Shown piece after piece: positions 8,512-16,981 of a stretch of 64,000 nt of DNA. The translations under genes were made by a program, and so were the position numbers. Numbering within the stretch: the first letter of the stretch is position 1; each line of letters starts with the position of its first letter. The notes beneath the pieces are model-generated. The model saw only the letters and a list, made by a program, of their open reading frames with translations, did not search any database and was not told the DNA's origin. Origin of the DNA: Niveibacterium umoris (GTDB lineage Bacteria; Pseudomonadota; Gammaproteobacteria; Burkholderiales; Rhodocyclaceae); NCBI RefSeq assembly GCF_014197015.1, contig NZ_JACIET010000002.1, forward strand, positions 186,001 to 250,000. The letters are read 5' to 3'.

Positions 8512-10800
8512 TTAGCGACGTGCATCGGCAGTCCACTGCCCGATGCGGAAGATGACGAATTCGGCGGGTTTGAGCGGTGCGACGCCGATCAGGCAGATCA
8601 GACGCCCGTTGTCGAGATCGTTCTGCGTCATGGTCGAGCGGTCGCAGCGCACGAAGTAGGCTTTCTCCGGCCGGTCGCCGAGCAGCGCACCGGACTGCCA
8701 TTCGTTGAGCAGGAAGTCCTCGATCGTGCGGCGCACGTTCGCCCACAGACGCTCGCCATTCGGCTCGAACACCGCCCACTGCGTGCCCTTGTCGATCGAG
8801 CGTTCGAGGTAGCAGAAGTAGCGGCGGATATTCACGTACTTCCACTCGGGGTCGGAGCTGATCGTGCGTGCCCCCCACAGCCGCATACCGCGACCTTCGA
8901 AGTAGCGGAAGCAATTGATCCCCTCGGGGTTCAACACCTCTTGCTGCGCGCGGTTGAGCATCAGCTCGAAACCGATCGCGCCGCGCACCACTTCGTTCGC
9001 CGGTGCCTTCCACACCGCGCGTTCGATGTCGTTGCGCGCGTAGATGCCGGCGACGAAACCCGAGGGCGGCAGCATCAGGTCTTGCCGCGTGATCGGGTCG
9101 CGCACCTTGACCCACGGGTAGTACAGCGCGGCGTACGTCGAATCGAAGCGGGCGCGCATGGTCCGCACGGCAGCGATGGACTGGTCGTTGCCGCTGTCGA
9201 GCACGGCGATGCGGTAACGCATGCGGGCGGCGTGCGCGATGACGGTGTTGAGGATCGCCTGCGCATTGCTGCGCGAGCTGTCCGACAGCTCGTAGCCAAA
9301 GGTGCTGCCCGGTGCCGCGACGATCGAGATGTCCTCGATGTCTTCGAACGATGCGAGGCCGGTCTTGTACGGATCCGTCAGCTCGGCACGGCCGGTGTAT
9401 TCGGTGGCGGTGAGCGGCGCACCGTCGTTGCCGCCGGCAAGGTGAATCTCCATCGAGCGGATCGCGCCATCCACGTCCGGGTTGCGCAAGGCCGTGGCCA
9501 GATCGTTGGTCGCGTCGGCCGCAGCACCGCCGAGCGGGTTGGCCGCCGCATGGGCCGCGGCGATCAGCGCGACCAGCTCGAGCCCGGTGTCGAGCGCATC
9601 CCCCGCCAACACTTCGATCGGCAGCGCGCGTGCCTGCGGGTCGGCCGCGGGCAGCACGCGGAAGGTGGCGGTCAGCGCGTCGGGCGCGCCGTTGCGGGTG
9701 TGGGCGGGGTCGGCCGCCAGTCCGTCCCAGACTTCGGCGCTGCGCGAGGCGTCCATCGGCTCGACCGAGACCGCGAGGCTGAGGATGCGCATGCGCTGAC
9801 GGCTGTCGGGGTCGCTGTTGCCGGGGTCAAGGTCTGCCAGTTCGAGATCGGTACCCCCGTCGGCGGGCTCGAAGTTCCACGTGCGCGCGGCGTTGTCCCA
9901 CGCAGCCCGGTAGAGCTGGTTGGCGGCACCATCCGGCGTGTCGATCAACACCACATCGTGGTGGCCGAGTCCGGCAACCGACGGTTCGCCATCGCGCAGG
10001 CCGAGCACGTTCTGGCCGAAGCGGAAGAAGAGCCGCACGCGGAAGTTGCCCGCCGCACCGGGGAAGCGGGCGCGTATCGCGAGCGCCTCGCCGAGCGCCA
10101 GATCTTCCAGCGCGTCGGCGTGGGTTTGCAGCGCGTGTACTGCGGCGGCGGTGCCCGCGGCGTCGGCGGCGGCCGCGGCGGTGGCGGCGTCCTTGGTCGC
10201 GCTGGCGGCATCGTGTAGCGGCGTCGGCGCTGTGACCTTGGCCAGCGCGGCGGTGATGGCGGTGACAGCCGCGGTGACTTCAGCGGCATGCGCGCCCAGT
10301 TTGGCGGTGGCGCAGGCACGCGCCTGACGCACCAGTTCCAGCGCGTTCGCCACACTGTCGGACACCAGCAGCGCGCGGGCGTGACCGTCGGGCTGGGTCT
10401 CGGCCACTTCAGCCAGCAAGGCGGCCGCGGCATCGTCGCTGAGGGTATCGGGTGGTGGGCCGTAGGGCTTGGGGTTGTCCGGGTCGGTATCGTCGATGCG
10501 GCGGAAGATGCGGCTGATGTAGAGGCGCTTGCCGCCTTCCTCGAAGAAGCTGCGCGCGGCGTGCCACATGTAGTTGGTACCGCCGACCGGCGTGCCGCTG
10601 TCGTCGAAGGCCAGCGCGCGGCCGTCGCCGTAGAAGTATTCGAACTCGACCAGCCCGGTCAGGATGTCCGGCCGCTGTGTGATCGGGCCGTAGCGGCAGG
10701 GGCCGACGAAACCGGTGGTCGTGGTGCTGACGCCTTCGATGGATTTGGCACGGAAGGACGTCTCTTCGACGTACACGCCGGGTGCGAGATATTCGGGCAT
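8512..10800 (-). CDS. eCIS contractile tail sheath protein
   Basis: A 762-aa sheath protein opens with the classic MPEYLAPGVYVEETS and TTTTGFVGPCRYGP. The conserved C-terminal core holds YPWVKVRDP, PPSGFVAGIYARND, VWKAPANEVVRGAIG and RGMRLWGARTISSDPEWKYVNIRR, and the last residues are sheath-like (PAEFVIFRIGQWT). An Ala-rich helical region near residues 140-220 and a large middle domain extend it beyond minimal sheaths. AGGAG lies 6 nt before the ATG. Sheath contraction drives the tube into the target. Identity is very secure. Confidence 0.97.
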   Translation of the reverse strand: MPEYLAPGVYVEETSFRAKSIEGVSTTTTGFVGPCRYGPITQRPDILTGLVEFEYFYGDGRALAFDDSGTPVGGTNYMWHAARSFFEEGGKRLYISRIFRRIDDTDPDNPKPYGPPPDTLSDDAAAALLAEVAETQPDGHARALLVSDSVANALELVRQARACATAKLGAHAAEVTAAVTAITAALAKVTAPTPLHDAASATKDAATAAAAADAAGTAAAVHALQTHADALEDLALGEALAIRARFPGAAGNFRVRLFFRFGQNVLGLRDGEPSVAGLGHHDVVLIDTPDGAANQLYRAAWDNAARTWNFEPADGGTDLELADLDPGNSDPDSRQRMRILSLAVSVEPMDASRSAEVWDGLAADPAHTRNGAPDALTATFRVLPAADPQARALPIEVLAGDALDTGLELVALIAAAHAAANPLGGAAADATNDLATALRNPDVDGAIRSMEIHLAGGNDGAPLTATEYTGRAELTDPYKTGLASFEDIEDISIVAAPGSTFGYELSDSSRSNAQAILNTVIAHAARMRYRIAVLDSGNDQSIAAVRTMRARFDSTYAALYYPWVKVRDPITRQDLMLPPSGFVAGIYARNDIERAVWKAPANEVVRGAIGFELMLNRAQQEVLNPEGINCFRYFEGRGMRLWGARTISSDPEWKYVNIRRYFCYLERSIDKGTQWAVFEPNGERLWANVRRTIEDFLLNEWQSGALLGDRPEKAYFVRCDRSTMTQNDLDNGRLICLIGVAPLKPAEFVIFRIGQWTADARR

Positions 10801-10809
10801 GGCGAGCTC

Positions 10810-11655
10810 CTAGGGTTGCACGAAGAGCGCCCGCGCGCCGGTAGTAGCCACCGCAAGCGGCTGGCCATAGCGCAGGCTGAGGGAGAGGTCGGCGCCCGGA
10901 TCCACCACCGGCGGATCACCGGCGACGGATCGGGCGAGTGACTTGGCCGGCTGCGCCAGTACGGTGCACAGCAGCGGCACGGTTTTCGGGTCGAGGCGGG
11001 CGTAGCAGACAGAAAGCGTCAAACCCCACCGGTGGTCGAAGGCGCTGCGCGGCGTCGCACCGGCGTCGGGCGGCTCGGGGTAAGGAAAGGCCAGCATCAC
11101 TTCGCCACGGGCATCGGCCAGCCCCTGCGCCAACAGCGTGGCGCCCTTCAGCACCCTGACCAGCGCCCAGGCGGCGGGCGTGGCCGTGTCCGGATCGCCG
11201 GGCGGCAGCTCGCGCAGGCTCGCCCGTACGGCGGCCCAACCCGCCGGCGCGGAGCGTGCCGGGGCCGAAAAGAGCGGGATCGGGAAGTGCTCGATCGGAG
11301 GGTCGGCCGGCAAGGCGCCGGGGCACGTGAGGTGTGCGAGGCGGTTCTGCGGCAGCGAGACGCGGAAACGCGTCGGCAGCACCCGGCCACGCGGGTCGGC
11401 GACACTCACTTCAAACAGACGTGCGAGCGGCGCGGGGTCGTCCACCTCGCCCCCCTCCCACGCCCGCAGACCCGGCAGGCCATGCGCGGCCCAGTGGCCG
11501 GAGGGCGTCGACGTCAGCGGCGCCGGAGGCAAGCCGCTGTCGGCAAGCACGATGCTGACCTTGAGCCCTTCGCCGAGCGGGCCGCCGAAGGGATCTTCCA
11601 GCCGCAGCCCGACCCCCGGGCGCAGCGCGAGCCGTTCCATCACTTGCACGCTCAC
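10810..11655 (-). CDS. eCIS-cluster protein of unknown function (281 aa)
   Basis: The frame begins at a GTG (11655) overlapping the DUF4255 stop (GTGA), with GAGG 7 nt upstream; an ATG 15 nt further in is the alternative. The protein opens MSVQVMERLALRPGVGLRLEDPFGG. Short strand-like segments follow (LKVSIVLADSG, FEVSVADPRGRVLPTRFRVSLP), suggesting beta-sandwich modules, and the C-terminal half is helix/strand mixed. There is no signal peptide. I recognise no named family. Its place between the terminator and sheath genes, tightly coupled to both, says it belongs to the particle or its assembly. Confidence 0.8.
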   Translation of the reverse strand: MSVQVMERLALRPGVGLRLEDPFGGPLGEGLKVSIVLADSGLPPAPLTSTPSGHWAAHGLPGLRAWEGGEVDDPAPLARLFEVSVADPRGRVLPTRFRVSLPQNRLAHLTCPGALPADPPIEHFPIPLFSAPARSAPAGWAAVRASLRELPPGDPDTATPAAWALVRVLKGATLLAQGLADARGEVMLAFPYPEPPDAGATPRSAFDHRWGLTLSVCYARLDPKTVPLLCTVLAQPAKSLARSVAGDPPVVDPGADLSLSLRYGQPLAVATTGARALFVQP

Positions 11656-12257
11656 GGCGTCGCCTCGCCAAACGGGAAGATGCGTTCGAGTACCGGGCCA
11701 TAGCTGTGCAGCGGCGCGTTCGAATCGAGCAGCACCGCGCGCGCCAGGTAGGTGGTGCCGATCACCAGATGCGGCTTGAGCTTGTCCCACAGGCCCAGCC
11801 AGTCGGCGATCGCGAGCGGATCGCAGACCAGTTCGACGCCCTCTTCCTCGCCAAACACGCCGGCAACCGGGGCGTAGTGATTGAGCAGATGCGCCGGCAG
11901 GAGTGAAACGTCTTCGAGCACGCGCATCGCCCAGCCCAGCATCATCTGGCTGATTGCCACATCGGTGTGCCACACGGCCAGCAGGTAGTGCAGGTCGACG
12001 GGCAAGGACGGGCGCAGGCGGGTGCCGTCCGGCGCGACACGCGGCGTTTGAGGACGCCGGGCCGTGTTGGGCGTGACGCGATGCAGCAGCAGACCAAAGC
12101 CCTTTTCGGTGCCATCTGTGACCTTGGCATAGCCATTGTCGAAGTCGACCGGGCGCAGCAGCGCCACCGGGATATCGGCGAACTCGGCCGGCCGCCCTTC
12201 TTCGAGCAGCCCGCGCAAAGTCTTGCTTACCGTCGCGATCGCTTGCGTACCTGCCAC
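11652..12257 (-). CDS. DUF4255 / Pvc16-family tail terminator
   Basis: This 201-aa protein fits the DUF4255 (Pvc16 N-terminal) family: AIATVSKTLRGLLEEG at the start, DIPVALLRPVDF, and the central LPVDLHYLLAVWHTDVAISQMMLGWAMRVLED block. Afp16/Pvc16 cap the distal end of tube and sheath and help set particle length. The start is a GTG immediately after the stop of the 86-aa gene, with GGAG 8 nt upstream. It is the second gene after the sigma-54 promoter. Confidence 0.92.
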   Translation of the reverse strand: MAGTQAIATVSKTLRGLLEEGRPAEFADIPVALLRPVDFDNGYAKVTDGTEKGFGLLLHRVTPNTARRPQTPRVAPDGTRLRPSLPVDLHYLLAVWHTDVAISQMMLGWAMRVLEDVSLLPAHLLNHYAPVAGVFGEEEGVELVCDPLAIADWLGLWDKLKPHLVIGTTYLARAVLLDSNAPLHSYGPVLERIFPFGEATP

Positions 12258-12518
12258 TCAGTTGTCTCCATGGGGCATCGCCCGGGTTGCACGGAAGATC
12301 TGGCGACCGTCAGGCAGCGTGTGGTGCTCCACCCGCCCGTGAGTCGTCAGCCATTGCAGCGCGGCGGCGACCAGTGCCGGGTCGCCATCCACCCCTTCGG
12401 TCGGCAACCACCACTCGGCAATCCCGAGCTCGCTGTCCGCGGCACCGGGGTGAGCGGAGAGGTAGCTCTCGATTGCTTCGACGATCCGACCCAGATTCGG
12501 GTCGCTGACTGGGCACAC
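12258..12518 (-). CDS. Small winged-helix-like protein, first gene of the eCIS operon
   Basis: An 86-aa frame is read from a GTG at 12518, with GGAGG 5 nt upstream. The frame stays open further upstream, but that would run into the promoter. Sequence such as LGRIVEAIESYLSAHPGAADSELGIAEWWL and VAAALQWLTTHGRVEHHTLPDGRQIFRA reads like helix-helix-helix-strand with a wing, as in small wHTH modules. I know no named family. It is the first gene behind the sigma-54 promoter and abuts DUF4255. It may be a regulator or an assembly factor; the fold call is inference from pattern. Confidence 0.7.
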   Translation of the reverse strand: MCPVSDPNLGRIVEAIESYLSAHPGAADSELGIAEWWLPTEGVDGDPALVAAALQWLTTHGRVEHHTLPDGRQIFRATRAMPHGDN

Positions 12519-12550
12519 GCCGACCTCCGTAAGGCGCAATGGCCCCTTTA

Positions 12551-12566
12551 TGCGAGCGGCGTGCCA
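12551..12566 (-). promoter_or_regulatory. Sigma-54 (-24/-12) promoter of the eCIS operon
   Basis: On the minus strand the sequence is C-TGGCACG-CCGC-TCGCA, against the consensus YTGGCACG-N4-TTGCW. The -24 box is perfect and the -12 box has one change (TTGC to TCGC). The GG-to-GC spacing is canonical. The expected transcript start is near 12540, about 20 nt before the GTG of the first structural gene. The gene directly upstream encodes a sigma-54 activator, which strongly supports the site. Confidence 0.82.
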
Positions 12567-12612
12567 GGCGCGCGGCGGCACGCCATGTCTTTGATTCGAT
12601 TGGGAAGTCGTC

Positions 12613-12631
12613 GGTCCGCAGGGCGCAGACC
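12613..12631. promoter_or_regulatory. Candidate activator-binding palindrome upstream of the sigma-54 promoter
   Basis: GGTCCGC-N5-GCAGACC is a 7-5-7 inverted repeat with one mismatched pair. It is centred about 80 nt upstream of the predicted start, a usual distance for bacterial enhancer sites. A second, perfect palindrome (8-2-8, TGGGTCTG..CAGACCCA) lies at 12758-12775 inside the activator gene and shares the GGTCTG half. Binding is inferred from position and symmetry only. Confidence 0.4.
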
Positions 12632-12663
12632 AGACCTTTCGGCGGGTGGCGGCGGACCCGCCC

Positions 12664-13746
12664 TCAGGCGTTGAAGCTGCGGCGCTCCAGCGTCACCGGC
12701 CAGTGGCGGCGGGTGGGCGAGCGGCGGTCACGGAAGGCGGGTTGCACCGGACCCGGGTGGGTCTGGGCAGACCCAGGGGCCGTGGCGATGTCGGCGGGGC
12801 GCCGGTCGAGGCCGTATTTCTTCAGCAATTTGCCCAAGCAGCGGCGTTCCTTGCCCGCGATTCGGGCAGCGAGACTGACGTTGCCGCCGGTCTGCCGCAT
12901 CAGGTTTTCCAGATACTGGCGCTCGAACTGCTCGATCGCAGCGGCGCGCGCATCGTTGAAATTCACCGGCGCATGGGCCTCGGGCGCCCGGCGGGAGGCC
13001 GGCAGCACCCCCAGCCGCATCACGCCGCCATCGCACAACAACAGGCTGCGATGGATCAGGTTGTCGAGCTCGCGCACATTGCCCGGCCAGGGGCGTGATT
13101 CCAGCCAGGGCAGGCTCGCCGGATCGAGGGTGCACGGCGCGACGTGATAGCGGCGCGCATAGCGGCTCAGGAAGTGTTCGGCCAGCAGCGTGGCGTCACC
13201 GGGGCGGTCGCGCAGCGGTGGCAACTCCACCGCCAGCACGTTGAGGCGCCACGCCAGATCCGGGCGAAAAACGCCTGTTTCGATCAACCCGGCGAGGCGC
13301 GGACTGGCCGCCGCGACGACCCGCACGTTGGCTGCCTTCTCACGGGTGCCTCCCAAGGGGCGATAGGTCTGATCCTGCAGGAAGCGGAGCAAGGACACCT
13401 GTGCGCGCGGCGGCAGCGACTCGAGCTCGTCGAGGAACAGGGTACCGCCGTCGGCCGCTTCGACCAGCCCGCCACGTGATTGCCGGGCGTCGGTGTAGGC
13501 ACCCTTTTCCGCGCCGAAGAGTTCGCTTTCGATCAGCGCGTCGGGCAGCGCGCCACAGTTGATGGGTACAAAGGGCGCATCGCGCCGCGCCGAAAGGTAA
13601 TGGATTGCCCGCGCCGCGACTTCCTTGCCGGTTCCGGTTTCGCCGGTGACCAGCACCGGCGCGTCAAAGCGCGCCATGCGCTCGATCAGCGCCACCGCGC
13701 GCAGGAATATCTGGGACTGTCCGATCAGGTTCTGCAGGGCAGACAT
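12664..13746 (-). CDS. Sigma-54-dependent activator (AAA+ with Fis-type HTH, no receiver)
   Basis: This 360-aa protein is an AAA+ bacterial enhancer-binding protein without an N-terminal sensory domain, like PspF in layout. Walker A GETGTGKE is at 35-42, Walker B GGTLFLDE at 100-107, the arginine-finger region [11 protein letters not shown] near residue 179, and a Fis-like HTH ([32 protein letters not shown]) near 280-325. The sigma-54 contact loop, normally GAFTGA, reads GAYTDA at 82-87. I chose the ATG at 13746 because GGAGG lies 5 nt upstream. It ends about 100 nt before a sigma-54 promoter, so it almost certainly drives the eCIS operon. The Asp in place of the second Gly is unusual. Confidence 0.93.
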   Translation of the reverse strand: MSALQNLIGQSQIFLRAVALIERMARFDAPVLVTGETGTGKEVAARAIHYLSARRDAPFVPINCGALPDALIESELFGAEKGAYTDARQSRGGLVEAADGGTLFLDELESLPPRAQVSLLRFLQDQTYRPLGGTREKAANVRVVAAASPRLAGLIETGVFRPDLAWRLNVLAVELPPLRDRPGDATLLAEHFLSRYARRYHVAPCTLDPASLPWLESRPWPGNVRELDNLIHRSLLLCDGGVMRLGVLPASRRAPEAHAPVNFNDARAAAIEQFERQYLENLMRQTGGNVSLAARIAGKERRCLGKLLKKYGLDRRPADIATAPGSAQTHPGPVQPAFRDRRSPTRRHWPVTLERRSFNA

Positions 13747-13995
13747 GCGGGCCTCCACCGCCATCCCCCTTACGCGGGACGACAAGTCTTCTGGAACGAG
13801 TACCCGTTATAGGCGAGCATCACGCACCCGTCATGTTTTTTGGTCGAACCAGATCGAGCGGGCAGGCAAGGGAAAGACGCCCATCCCTTGCCGGTCCGCT
13901 TTGCAAACAGGTGTTTCGGCACCCTCAAGTTGAACCGTTTGCGGCCGATAACGCTGTAGTCACTTGCCAGTCCACCTTCCGGAGTCAATAAGAAC

Positions 13996-15618
13996 ATGTT
14001 CAAGAACCTGCGGATCTCGTCAAGACTGGTTCTGCTGTCAAGCTTCCTGCTTGCACTGGTCGTCGTCGTGGTCATCATCGGCCGCAACGGGTTGTCCAGC
14101 GCCACCGAGAAGATCGAATCCGCCTACGTCGCGCACACGGTGCCAATGTCCCAGCTGGGCGTCTCGCTCGATACGCTGCACCGCAGCCGCATGCGCATCG
14201 TGCTGGCGATGGAAACCCAGTACGTGAAGACCGCGGAAGAACACTTCGAAGCGATGCGCAAGCTCGACGCCGAAGCGCTCAAGGGGCTGCAGGCGGCCTT
14301 CAAGACCATGGACGACCCGGCCGCGAAGAAACAGATCAAGGCCTTCCAGAGCAGCTACAAGGATTTCACCGAGTCGCGCGACAAGCTGGTCAAGATGTAC
14401 GGCGAAGGCGACCGCATGCAGGCAGTGTCGGAATTCCGCTCCAACGCACTGCCAGCCTTCGAGCAGGCGATCGATGCGCTGACCGCGCTGCTGAAGATGC
14501 AGGTGAAGGATACCGAGGCGTCGAACGCCGAAGTCGCAGCCACTGCCACCAAGATCAAGAACTCGACGATGGCGATCGCGCTGGTCGGCCTCGTCGCGGC
14601 GGCAGCCTTGTCGTTCTCGATCATCCGCTCGGTGACCCGGCCACTCGGCCAATCGGTCAAACTGGCTGAAAAGATCGCGGCCGGTGACCTGAGCACCGAG
14701 ATTCGAGTCGAACGCCATGACGAAACCGGCAAGCTGCTCGCCGCGCTCGGTGCGATGCAGGAACAGTTGCGCACCATGATTGGCGCGATCGAGCAGTCCA
14801 GCGCCAATATCGCCGGTGCAGCGCAGCATCTGAACAACGCCTATCACGAGATCGAAGGCAGTGCGTCGCAGCAGAACGAGGCCGCCGCCGGTATCGCCGC
14901 CGCGGTGCAGGAGATGACCGCCGGCCTCGACCATGTCGCCGAGCGGGCCGCGCGGGTGCGTGAAGAGGCGCAGAACGCGCACCGCATGTCGGAAGAAGGC
15001 TCGGTGCTGGCCGAAGCAGCCAGCGGCGAAGTCGGTCGTGTCGCCGAGTCGGTGAATACCGCTGCGTCCAACATCGGCCGCCTCGAAGAGCACTCCACCC
15101 GCATCAGCGGCATCGCCGGCATCATCAAGGAGATCGCCGACCAGACCAACCTGCTGGCGCTCAACGCCGCGATCGAGGCGGCACGCGCGGGCGAACAAGG
15201 CCGCGGCTTCGCGGTGGTAGCGGACGAGGTGCGCAAGCTGGCCGAAAAGACCGGCAAGGCGACCAGCGAGATCATGACCGCGCTTGGCGCGATCCACGGC
15301 GAGACCGAAAGTGTCGCCCGCGTGATGCGCGCGTCCGCGACGCAGGCAAATTCGTCGGTCGAAGCGATCAGCCGTCTCGGCCCGGCGCTCGGTTCGCTCA
15401 AGAGCGGTGCCGATACCACCCGCCACGAAGTTGCCGAGCTGGTCGAGACCTACAACGAACAAAGCGCCGCCAGCCACGCGATCGCAGAGCACATCGAGCG
15501 GATCGCGCAGATGAGCGATTCGACCAACGCGGCGATCACGCGCAGCGCCGGATCGGTGGGGGATCTGGAGGCGATGGCCTCCGAGCTGCGCGCCGCGGTA
15601 TCCAAATTCAGGCTTTGA
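13996..15618 (+). CDS. Methyl-accepting chemotaxis protein (4HB sensor, HAMP)
   Basis: This 540-aa chemoreceptor has membrane segment 1 near residues 10-29, a periplasmic four-helix bundle with the MCP-typical [21 protein letters not shown] stretch, segment 2 near 193-214 ([19 protein letters not shown]), then HAMP and a long signalling coiled coil. The hairpin tip is canonical: [20 protein letters not shown], then [23 protein letters not shown] lies 10 nt before the ATG. It couples a ligand signal to CheA/CheW; the ligand is unknown. No che genes are nearby. Confidence 0.96.
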   Translation: MFKNLRISSRLVLLSSFLLALVVVVVIIGRNGLSSATEKIESAYVAHTVPMSQLGVSLDTLHRSRMRIVLAMETQYVKTAEEHFEAMRKLDAEALKGLQAAFKTMDDPAAKKQIKAFQSSYKDFTESRDKLVKMYGEGDRMQAVSEFRSNALPAFEQAIDALTALLKMQVKDTEASNAEVAATATKIKNSTMAIALVGLVAAAALSFSIIRSVTRPLGQSVKLAEKIAAGDLSTEIRVERHDETGKLLAALGAMQEQLRTMIGAIEQSSANIAGAAQHLNNAYHEIEGSASQQNEAAAGIAAAVQEMTAGLDHVAERAARVREEAQNAHRMSEEGSVLAEAASGEVGRVAESVNTAASNIGRLEEHSTRISGIAGIIKEIADQTNLLALNAAIEAARAGEQGRGFAVVADEVRKLAEKTGKATSEIMTALGAIHGETESVARVMRASATQANSSVEAISRLGPALGSLKSGADTTRHEVAELVETYNEQSAASHAIAEHIERIAQMSDSTNAAITRSAGSVGDLEAMASELRAAVSKFRL

Positions 15619-15641
15619 GCGGACCGGGAGAGACGCTCCTG

Positions 15642-15681
15642 ACGGCGGGCCGCCAACAAGCGGCGGCCCCCGTTTTCTTTT
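15642..15681 (+). terminator. Intrinsic terminator after the chemoreceptor gene
   Basis: GGGCCGCC (15647-15654) pairs perfectly with GGCGGCCC (15662-15669). The stem is extended by ACGG/CCGT around a bulged C and followed by TTTTCTTTT. This is a good rho-independent terminator 24 nt after the stop codon. Confidence 0.8.
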
Positions 15682-15699
15682 CCGCCTTGACCGGACTGT

Positions 15700-15728
15700 T
15701 TGACTTCACGCCGCCTGCGCGTTAGTTT
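15700..15728 (+). promoter_or_regulatory. Sigma-70-type promoter of metX-metW
   Basis: TTGACT (15700-15705) is followed after 17 nt by TAGTTT (15723-15728). The predicted transcript start (about 15735) falls just before the first base of the SAM-II aptamer at 15737, which supports the assignment although the -10 box is weak. Confidence 0.55.
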
Positions 15729-15736
15729 CCTGCCAC

Positions 15737-15791
15737 TGCGCCGATTTGATCTACAGCTTGCGGGCGCATTACAAATCCGGCTAAAGCGAGG
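15737..15791 (+). promoter_or_regulatory. SAM-II (SAM-alpha) riboswitch upstream of metX
   Basis: The pattern fits the SAM-II aptamer. P1 TGCGCC (15737-15742) pairs with GGCGCA (15763-15768). The loop strand GATTTG (15743-15748) pairs with CAAATC (15772-15777) to give the pseudoknot, and the conserved GCTAAA follows at 15780-15785. Both helices are perfect 6-bp pairings. SAM-II controls methionine genes and is best known from Alphaproteobacteria. Ligand binding is expected to lower expression of metX-metW. Confidence 0.9.
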
Positions 15792-15795
15792 GCAG

Positions 15796-15836
15796 CCCGA
15801 CCGTTTGCTCTCCGATGAGCCGGTCGGGTTTTTGTT
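15796..15836 (+). terminator. Terminator hairpin of the SAM-II leader
   Basis: CCCGACCG (15796-15803) pairs with CGGTCGGG (15821-15828), with an inner GCTC/GAGC helix above a TTT bulge, followed by TTTTTGTTTTT. It lies 5 nt after the aptamer and 17 nt before the metX ATG. CGGGC at 15761-15765, overlapping the 3' strand of P1, could pair with GCCCG at 15795-15799 when P1 is open, giving a simple antiterminator. That switch is inference. Confidence 0.82.
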
Positions 15837-15852
15837 TTTCTGACGGGCAACC

Positions 15853-16980
15853 ATGACTTCTTCCGGATCCGTTGGCGTCGTCTCGCCGCAGACGGCGCAT
15901 TTCGCAGAGCCGCTCACGCTGAAAAGCGGCGCGGTGCTGCCAGCCTACGATCTCGTCTACGAGACCTACGGCACCCTTAACGCCCAGCGCGACAACGCGG
16001 TGCTGGTCTGCCACGCGCTGTCAGGCTCGCACCATGTGGCGGGCACCTACGCCGGCAAGCCCAAGAGCGTGGGCTGGTGGGACAACCTCGTCGGCCCCGG
16101 CAAGCCGCTGGATACCACCAAGTTCTTCGTGATCGGGGTGAACAACCTGGGCGGCTGCTATGGCTCGACCGGCCCGACCTCGATCAACCCGGCCACCGGC
16201 AAGCCCTGGGGCGCGGACTTCCCCTTCGTGACGGTGGAAGACTGGGTCGCGGCACAGGCCCGGCTGGCCGATCTGCTGGGGATCGAACGCTTCGCGGCCG
16301 TGGTGGGCGGCAGCCTCGGCGGCATGCAGGCGCTGGAGTGGACGCTGGCCTTCCCGGACCGCGTGCGCCACGCCGCGATCATCGCCGCGGCGCCGAAACT
16401 CTCGGCGCAGAACATCGCGTTCAACGAAGTGGCGCGGCAGGCGATCAAATCCGACCCGCAATTCCACGGCGGCCACTACTACGAGCACGGCGTGGTGCCG
16501 GTGAATGGCCTCAAGCTCGCGCGCATGGTCGGCCACATCACCTATCTGTCGGACGACGCGATGGGCGAGAAATTCGGCCGCAAGCTGCGCCACGGCGAGC
16601 ACAAGTATCACTGGGACGTGGAGTTCGAGATCGAGTCCTACCTGCGCTATCAGGGCGACAAGTTCGCCGGTTACTTTGACGCCAACACCTATCTGCTGGC
16701 GACCAAGGCGCTGGACTACTTCGACCCGGCCTTCGACTACGACGGCGACCTCGCCGCCGCGCTCGCGCGCGCCAAGGCCGACTTCTTCGTCGCCTCGTTC
16801 TCGACCGACTGGCGCTTCTCGCCGGAGCGCTCGCGCGAGCTGGTGTTCGCGCTGATCCAGAACGGCCTCAAGGTCAGCTACGCCGAGCTGGAAAGCACGG
16901 CCGGCCATGACTCCTTCCTGCTCGACGATCCGCAGTACCACGCGGTGTTGCGCGCGTGGTTCGACGGCATTGGAGTTTGA
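15853..16980 (+). CDS. metX: Homoserine O-acyltransferase MetX
   Basis: This 375-aa alpha/beta hydrolase of the MetX family activates homoserine with an acyl-CoA, the first committed step of methionine synthesis. Visible are [22 protein letters not shown], the nucleophile elbow [12 protein letters not shown] (Ser near residue 156), [16 protein letters not shown] with the catalytic Asp, and [10 protein letters not shown] with the catalytic His. Whether it uses acetyl- or succinyl-CoA cannot be told from the family alone; several proteobacterial MetX enzymes use succinyl-CoA. It is followed after one base by metW, and both are read from the SAM-II leader. Confidence 0.97.
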   Translation: MTSSGSVGVVSPQTAHFAEPLTLKSGAVLPAYDLVYETYGTLNAQRDNAVLVCHALSGSHHVAGTYAGKPKSVGWWDNLVGPGKPLDTTKFFVIGVNNLGGCYGSTGPTSINPATGKPWGADFPFVTVEDWVAAQARLADLLGIERFAAVVGGSLGGMQALEWTLAFPDRVRHAAIIAAAPKLSAQNIAFNEVARQAIKSDPQFHGGHYYEHGVVPVNGLKLARMVGHITYLSDDAMGEKFGRKLRHGEHKYHWDVEFEIESYLRYQGDKFAGYFDANTYLLATKALDYFDPAFDYDGDLAAALARAKADFFVASFSTDWRFSPERSRELVFALIQNGLKVSYAELESTAGHDSFLLDDPQYHAVLRAWFDGIGV

Positions 16981-16981
16981 G

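Noticed and set aside
1-13746. Type VI secretion system or ordinary prophage
   Set aside because: Sheath, two tubes, LysM, DUF4255 and DUF5908-like genes fit an eCIS. No TssJLM membrane genes, capsid, terminase, integrase or lysis genes are seen in this part.
14038-15492. Minus-strand frame of 484 codons
   Set aside because: Antisense to the chemoreceptor gene, whose frame has membrane helices, HAMP and the canonical tip.
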